Positions 60,188 through 64,000 of a DNA stretch of 64,000 nucleotides are shown one piece after another (the first letter of the stretch is position 1; every line of letters begins with the position of its first letter). Source of the stretch: Albifimbria verrucaria (Eukaryota > Ascomycota > Sordariomycetes > Hypocreales > Stachybotryaceae); NCBI GenBank assembly GCA_020081605.1, contig JAHREC010000045.1, positions 3,162,001 to 3,226,000 of the forward strand, in the 5' to 3' direction. A program made the translations under genes and the position numbers. Under the pieces are notes generated by a model that worked only from the letters and a program-made list of their open reading frames with translations, was not told where the DNA came from and searched no databases.

Positions 60188-61200
60188 TCAACATTCGAAT
60201 ACAATAGGCTTGTCGCCTCTTCTAGACCTCCAGAGATTTGTTGCTTCCAATGCCTGTGGGCAACCACGGATTAGGAAGCCCCATTTCATTAAAAACATGG
60301 TGTTTACTTCCCACGATTTCCAGTCTGAAGCATCTCCCCAAACAATCATGGCAGGTCGAGTTGACCAGTCATCATCGCCCACTCCGAGAATGTCTGCGCA
60401 CAGCTCGGCATCGTCCATCAACCCAGCGCGCAGGTAATAAAGAATACTATCTCTCATACCTGCGTAGGGCAATAAATCGATCCAAGGATGATGCGGAATG
60501 CATCTTTGGTGTTCCGTAGGTTGTAGACTGAGTGGGTATTCCCGGCAGGGTTGATTGAGCTCCACGGGCTGCCTCGGTCCGAAGGGTGTGAACGGCGATA
60601 TGAGATCCTCACGACAGAGACCAAAGTGGGAAATTCCCATTTTCTCGGCATTATCTGCGATGGCGTCAAGAGCATTAAGGCGGATGATCAGAGGTAATGA
60701 CCTGAGGCTAGGCCTACTACGGATGTAATCCTCGTAGACCTGCTGCATAAGGAGATTGAGCCATGCTCCTTCTTCAGCTGTTTTAGGCAGTGCAGCTAAT
60801 CGAAATAACGAACAATCTGTAGTGGGATAGGCTGTCAAGACGGACGGATGGGTAGAAGATAGTTCAAACAGACTGAGAGCAAACTGCTGCGCTGAATTGC
60901 TTTTTAACGTGGCGAAAGTATGGACCTGCATAGATGCAACGCTAGCAGAGCATCTCAGCTTCTGTCTCCTGCCTGTCCGAATGATCTTGATCAGTTATAG
61001 GCATTCTTAGCAATGTTTTGAAGGCACGATTGGTAAAACTCACGCCACGCTCGCTGGTTTAGCCGGTTCTGCAATCTTTTGCTCGAGGCAGCGTCGGTAA
61101 CGCCACTCCAATCATCCCCAGTTTCACGTAGGTCAGGATCGTCGCAAGACCGCAGCAAGTTCCGGGGCAGGGCTTGATTCTGGCTGAGCTCCATGCTCAT
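60188..61200 (-). CDS. bZIP / DUF3425 transcription factor
   Basis: A fungal AP-1-like regulator of the bZIP-DUF3425 class. Exon 1 runs from the ATG at 61200 to 61044 and contains the basic region DDWSGVTDAASSKRLQNRLN. An intron at 61043-60973 (GTGAGT...CGGACAG) joins QRAW to RRRQKL in phase 1, completing the basic region QNRLNQRAWRRRQKL. Exon 2 runs uninterrupted to 60188 with the DUF3425 body: LLMQQVYEDYIRSRPSLRSL, IIRLNALDAIADNAEKMGIS, PWIDLLPYAGMRDSILYYLR and DASDWKSWEVNTMFLMKWGF. The leucine-zipper part is very short, as in many DUF3425 proteins. About 313 residues, no frameshift and good splice sites, so it is likely functional. It is divergent from the reductase gene at 61541 and shares a 340-bp intergenic region with it, which suggests possible co-regulation. 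Confidence 0.85.
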
Positions 61201-61540
61201 CTGTCCAGACTTTCGTAGAAGCGCCTCAATATCTTGAGGTTCAGAACATGCAAGTCCGGACAAAATGACGGCCAAAAAGACCAGGATTGGTGAATGATCA
61301 TTGGGGACTTGGCTCCTCTTTTACCCACCTTTGATGCGTTCGGCTTATGAACTCCACAATCGGCACTGAGCCAATTTAGGCAAAGCCTGGCAAAGGCTGC
61401 GCGGCCCCGACCGCGGATCTGGAGACATCTTAAATGAAAGCATGACGGATATATAAAGTTGTTGAATGACCACAATTTGAGAAAAACTCGCTAGAGTAAA
61501 GTTCCTTCCTTATAATCAAGGTGAAGCTTTTCTTTTACTC
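61201..61540. promoter_or_regulatory. Bidirectional promoter region
   Basis: A 340-bp spacer between the divergent bZIP/DUF3425 gene and the reductase gene. It contains an AGCATGACGGATATATAAAG string near 61438 with a TATA-like ATATATAAAG on the plus strand about 95 bases before the ATG at 61541. No confirmed factor site. Confidence 0.45.
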
Positions 61541-62681
61541 ATGACTGTTCCTGGTATCCCAAATCCCGCCATTCCCTATGGCAGCCTCGTGGTTGTCTCT
61601 GGCGCTACTGGCTTCATCGGCTCCCATGTGGCTGACCAATTGCTCGCGGCGGGATTCATGGTCCGTGGGACAACGCGAGATGCGGTGAAAAATTCATGGA
61701 TCCTTGGTTACTTTAAAGCAAAATATGGTGCTGAGGTGTTTGAGTTAGTCGAGGTTCAAGACATGGCCGTTGCAGGCGCCTTCGATCTAGTCACCAAAGG
61801 TAAGTGGTACCGTCTCTAGCAACATTTGGAGATAGAACGATCTGACTAAAACTGAATATAGGAGCCTCTGGCTTTATCCATGTAGCCAACGACATGACCG
61901 GTTCGACAGACCCTCACATCGCAGTACCGAGGGCAGTGGCTGGTGCGCTTAATGCCTTAACGGCGCTGACCAAAGAGCCTGGTCACAAACGCTTTGTCTA
62001 TACCTCCTCTTCATTCGCTGCAACGTTGCCGAAGCCTGGTCTCCGCTTCACAGTTCATGAAAACACATACAACGACGAAGCTGTGCAGAGAGTCTGGCAA
62101 CATGAACCTCCGGCGACGCCGTGTACGCTGCGAACAAGGTGGAATCGGAACGTGCACTTCGGCGTTGGGTCGAGGAGCACAAGCCAGACCTTGCCATAAA
62201 CATCAGTAGGTATTCTCAATGTCGTATGTTTGCTTGCACAAGCTCTGATCATCAACCAAGTTTGCCCAAATGCCAACCTTGGCACTGTGATTAATCCTGA
62301 GAAACAGGGATATCCGACCTCTGCGAGATGGGTCAAGTCACTTTGGGATCACGACTACGACTTAGTCAAGAAGGTTCCACCTCAGCATTACATTAACGTA
62401 CAAGATGATGCTAAATTGCATGTTGTGGGGCTCTTGAATCCAGCTATAATAAACAGACGTCTTTTGCTGTGGCAGGAACAGTGTCTATGCAAGATATTGG
62501 AGAGATACTTCGGAGAAATTTTCCCGGCAAGAACTGGGAAGATTTTTGTAGTGATGATCGGGACTTGAGCACCTTTGAAGCCTCGGCTAGCGCTGAGAGA
62601 TTGTTAGAAGAGGCGTATGGCACTAAGTTTATTGGGTTGGAGGCGAGTGTCAAGGATAATGCTGCGGCTTTAGCAGGCTAG
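61541..62681 (+). CDS. Extended SDR reductase (dihydroflavonol-4-reductase/aldehyde-reductase-like), frameshifted
   Basis: An NADP-dependent extended short-chain dehydrogenase. The Rossmann motif is VVVSGATGFIGSHVADQLL (residues about 17-35), followed by VRGTTRDA. An intron at about 61801-61861 (GTAAGT...ATATAG) joins VTKG to ASGFIHVANDMTGSTDPHIA. Next are KRFVYTSSSFAATLP and, after one base is restored in CC at 62110-62111, the catalytic Y-x3-K in GDAVYAANKVESERALRRWV. A second intron near 62207-62262 leads to NANLGTVINPEKQGYPTSAR and HYINVQDDAKLHVVGLLNPA. After a slip in TTTT 62462-62465 comes VAGTVSMQDIGEILRRNFPG to the stop at 62681. All catalytic elements are present. It probably reduces a carbonyl of an aldehyde, ketone or secondary metabolite. 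Confidence 0.82.
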
Positions 62682-63183
62682 ACATTCTTATTTTCTTTGC
62701 CTAGCATCTAAATATGGCACCCTGGACATTCGAATGAATAGGTCAGGTTCGCCCTAGATCCAGTGCACCAACGTAAATTACCAACTCCTCAATGATTACC
62801 AAATTGGCAGGTTGCACTAGTTGAGGGAATAAAATTTACTGCATCATTATCCTAGAATGAAGAGCTGTGCGTGGCAGAGTTTGGTAGGTGGGTGCGAGTG
62901 CAACTCGGTACGAATATCCCGGTACGAGGTGACGCTAATAAAGGTCCCACTGTGAATACCGTGGCCACGTTTGGGCCCACCCTTATGGCCGCTGCATAGC
63001 CTCATTCGTTCCGAGATAATCGTACCGAGCCTGGTGATGTGCAACCCCAAAACAACACTATAAGAGCTCTTCAATTGTCGCGGCTTCTCATTGATCGGTA
63101 TAATCTAGTAGCATCACCGGCTCTTTTACATTGATCTAAATCTTTTCATTTGCATCGACCTCAAGATTCCCTAGAACCCTAAC
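62682..63183. other. Intergenic, promoter of the RTA1-like gene
   Basis: No gene; a short minus-strand frame at 62847-63074 lacks motifs. A CTATAAGAGC string at 63058-63067, about 120 bases before the ATG at 63184, is a plausible TATA element. Confidence 0.45.
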
Positions 63184-64000
63184 ATGGCGGACTCCGACTT
63201 TGTACCTGGTTACGACACCTGCAACAAAGTGACCCCCAGTGTCCCATCGAAGCTACTCTCTACGGCGAGTATTTTTCTAAACCTCCGGTTGCTTTCTTTG
63301 CAGCGGCCTTCGGGTTGCTCCTACTCTATCAGATCTGGTCCGCTTTTAAATTACGAGCTTGGGGTTTCTCAATATGGCTTTGTCTCGGGACAATTTTTGA
63401 AACGGTAGGCTACATCTCCCGAGTAGAGATGGCCGACAACCCTTGGAAGAAAGACGCCTTCCAGAAACAGCTTGTGCTGCTCATTGTCGGACCTAGACTC
63501 ATCGCTGCCGCCATTGCTATCACATTCAAGCATCTCGTGCTTTATTATAACCCGAGCTTGTCGATTCTACGACCACGGTGGTACCCGTTCGTGTTTGTGG
63601 GAACAGACATTATCGCCATTATTTTACAGGGTGCAGGCGCTGTGCTGGCGGGCCAAGGACATGATCTTGCGGACGTCAGCACCGGGCTTCTCATTGGTGG
63701 CGTGAGCTTCCAACTTGTCGATATGCTTGGATGCGGTTTACTTATGGTGGTTTACTGGAGAGTTCGTTGGTTTGTCTGGGCGATTATTGCTGCTTACATA
63801 TTGATCATAGTCCGCTGTGTATACAGGTACGCCCAGAGATTTGTTTACTTACACTCTTTTCACAAGCTAACAAGTTTAGGGTTCCGGAAATGGCGATGGG
63901 ATGGGGCAGCTCTCTGATGCAAAACGAAACACTGTTCCTCATTTTGGACGGAGCTATGATTCTCCTGGCAGTGACAATACTCTGTGCATTTCATCCAGCG
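63184..64000 (+). CDS. RTA1-like lipid-translocating/resistance membrane protein (runs off the window)
   Basis: A seven-helix RTA1-family plasma-membrane protein; family members include the yeast RTA1 and RSB1 proteins, linked to aminocholesterol resistance and long-chain-base export. From the ATG at 63184, residues CNKVTPQCPIEATLYGEYFS appear once one C is restored in the CCCCC run 63233-63237. TM helices follow: PPVAFFAAAFGLLLLYQIW, WLCLGTIFETVGYISR, QLVLLIVGPRLIAAAIAITF, then PFVFVGTDIIAIILQGAGAV, LLIGGVSFQLVDMLGCGLLM and FVWAIIAAYILIIVRCVYR. An intron (GTACGC...TTTAG, about 63826-63880) leads to VPEMAMGWGSSLMQNETLF and LILDGAMILLAVTILCAFHP at the edge. The 3' end lies beyond 64000. Together with the reductase and bZIP factor it may form a small metabolite-export or resistance group. 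Confidence 0.85.

Overview
The window is nuclear DNA of a filamentous ascomycete (Pezizomycotina). Evidence: genes broken by 48-68 nt introns with GTRNGT...YAG ends, Zn2Cys6 and bZIP/DUF3425 regulators, a HET-domain protein, RTA1 and ABCC transporters, a fungal laccase, many secreted proteins, and AT-rich islands that look like repeat-induced point mutation (RIP). I cannot name the species. Gene spacing, gene content and decayed repeats suggest an accessory or subtelomeric stretch.

Layout. 1-8.7 kb: a TIR-element remnant, a secreted VOC protein, a tannase/feruloyl-esterase-type gene and a GH30 glycanase. 8.7-16 kb: a VWA protein, a poorly readable stretch and a small secreted Cys-rich protein. 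16-25 kb: a large secreted DUF7029/DUF7223-like protein, a spliced orphan fragment, an ascomycete laccase and a Zn2Cys6 regulator. 25-32 kb: membrane-protein fragments, the 3' two-thirds of an ABCC transporter and another orphan fragment. 32-41 kb: a short TIR element, a secreted DUF6923-like propeller, a second inverted-repeat element, a secreted DUF3237 protein, a secreted Cys-rich protein, a LINE 3' relic and an isochorismatase-family hydrolase. 43-51 kb: a secreted saponin-hydrolase-like propeller, a small secreted protein, a decayed GH43 arabinanase and a 5'-truncated MFS sugar transporter. 51-58 kb: a small Cys-rich protein, a HET protein and a 5'-truncated sterol glucosyltransferase. 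58-64 kb: a Zn2Cys6 factor, a bZIP/DUF3425 factor, an extended-SDR reductase and an RTA1 transporter running off the end.

Theme. Several products act on plant polymers or phenolics: GH30, GH43, tannase-type esterase, laccase, saponin-hydrolase-like protein and sugar transporter. With the small secreted proteins this suits a plant-associated or saprotrophic fungus. They do not form one operon-like cluster, so the shared role is inference.

The most important caveat is that almost every recognisable gene is broken by single-base frameshifts. Nearly all have the same sign (one base missing) and most sit in homopolymer runs, on both strands. This looks like a sequence or assembly artefact more than biology, and it affects every pseudogene call. 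Some damage is of another kind: missing gene ends (tannase 3', MFS 5', sterol glucosyltransferase 5', ABCC 5') and TGG-to-stop changes in GH43. I found no convincing tRNA, rRNA or CRISPR, and no clearly new system.
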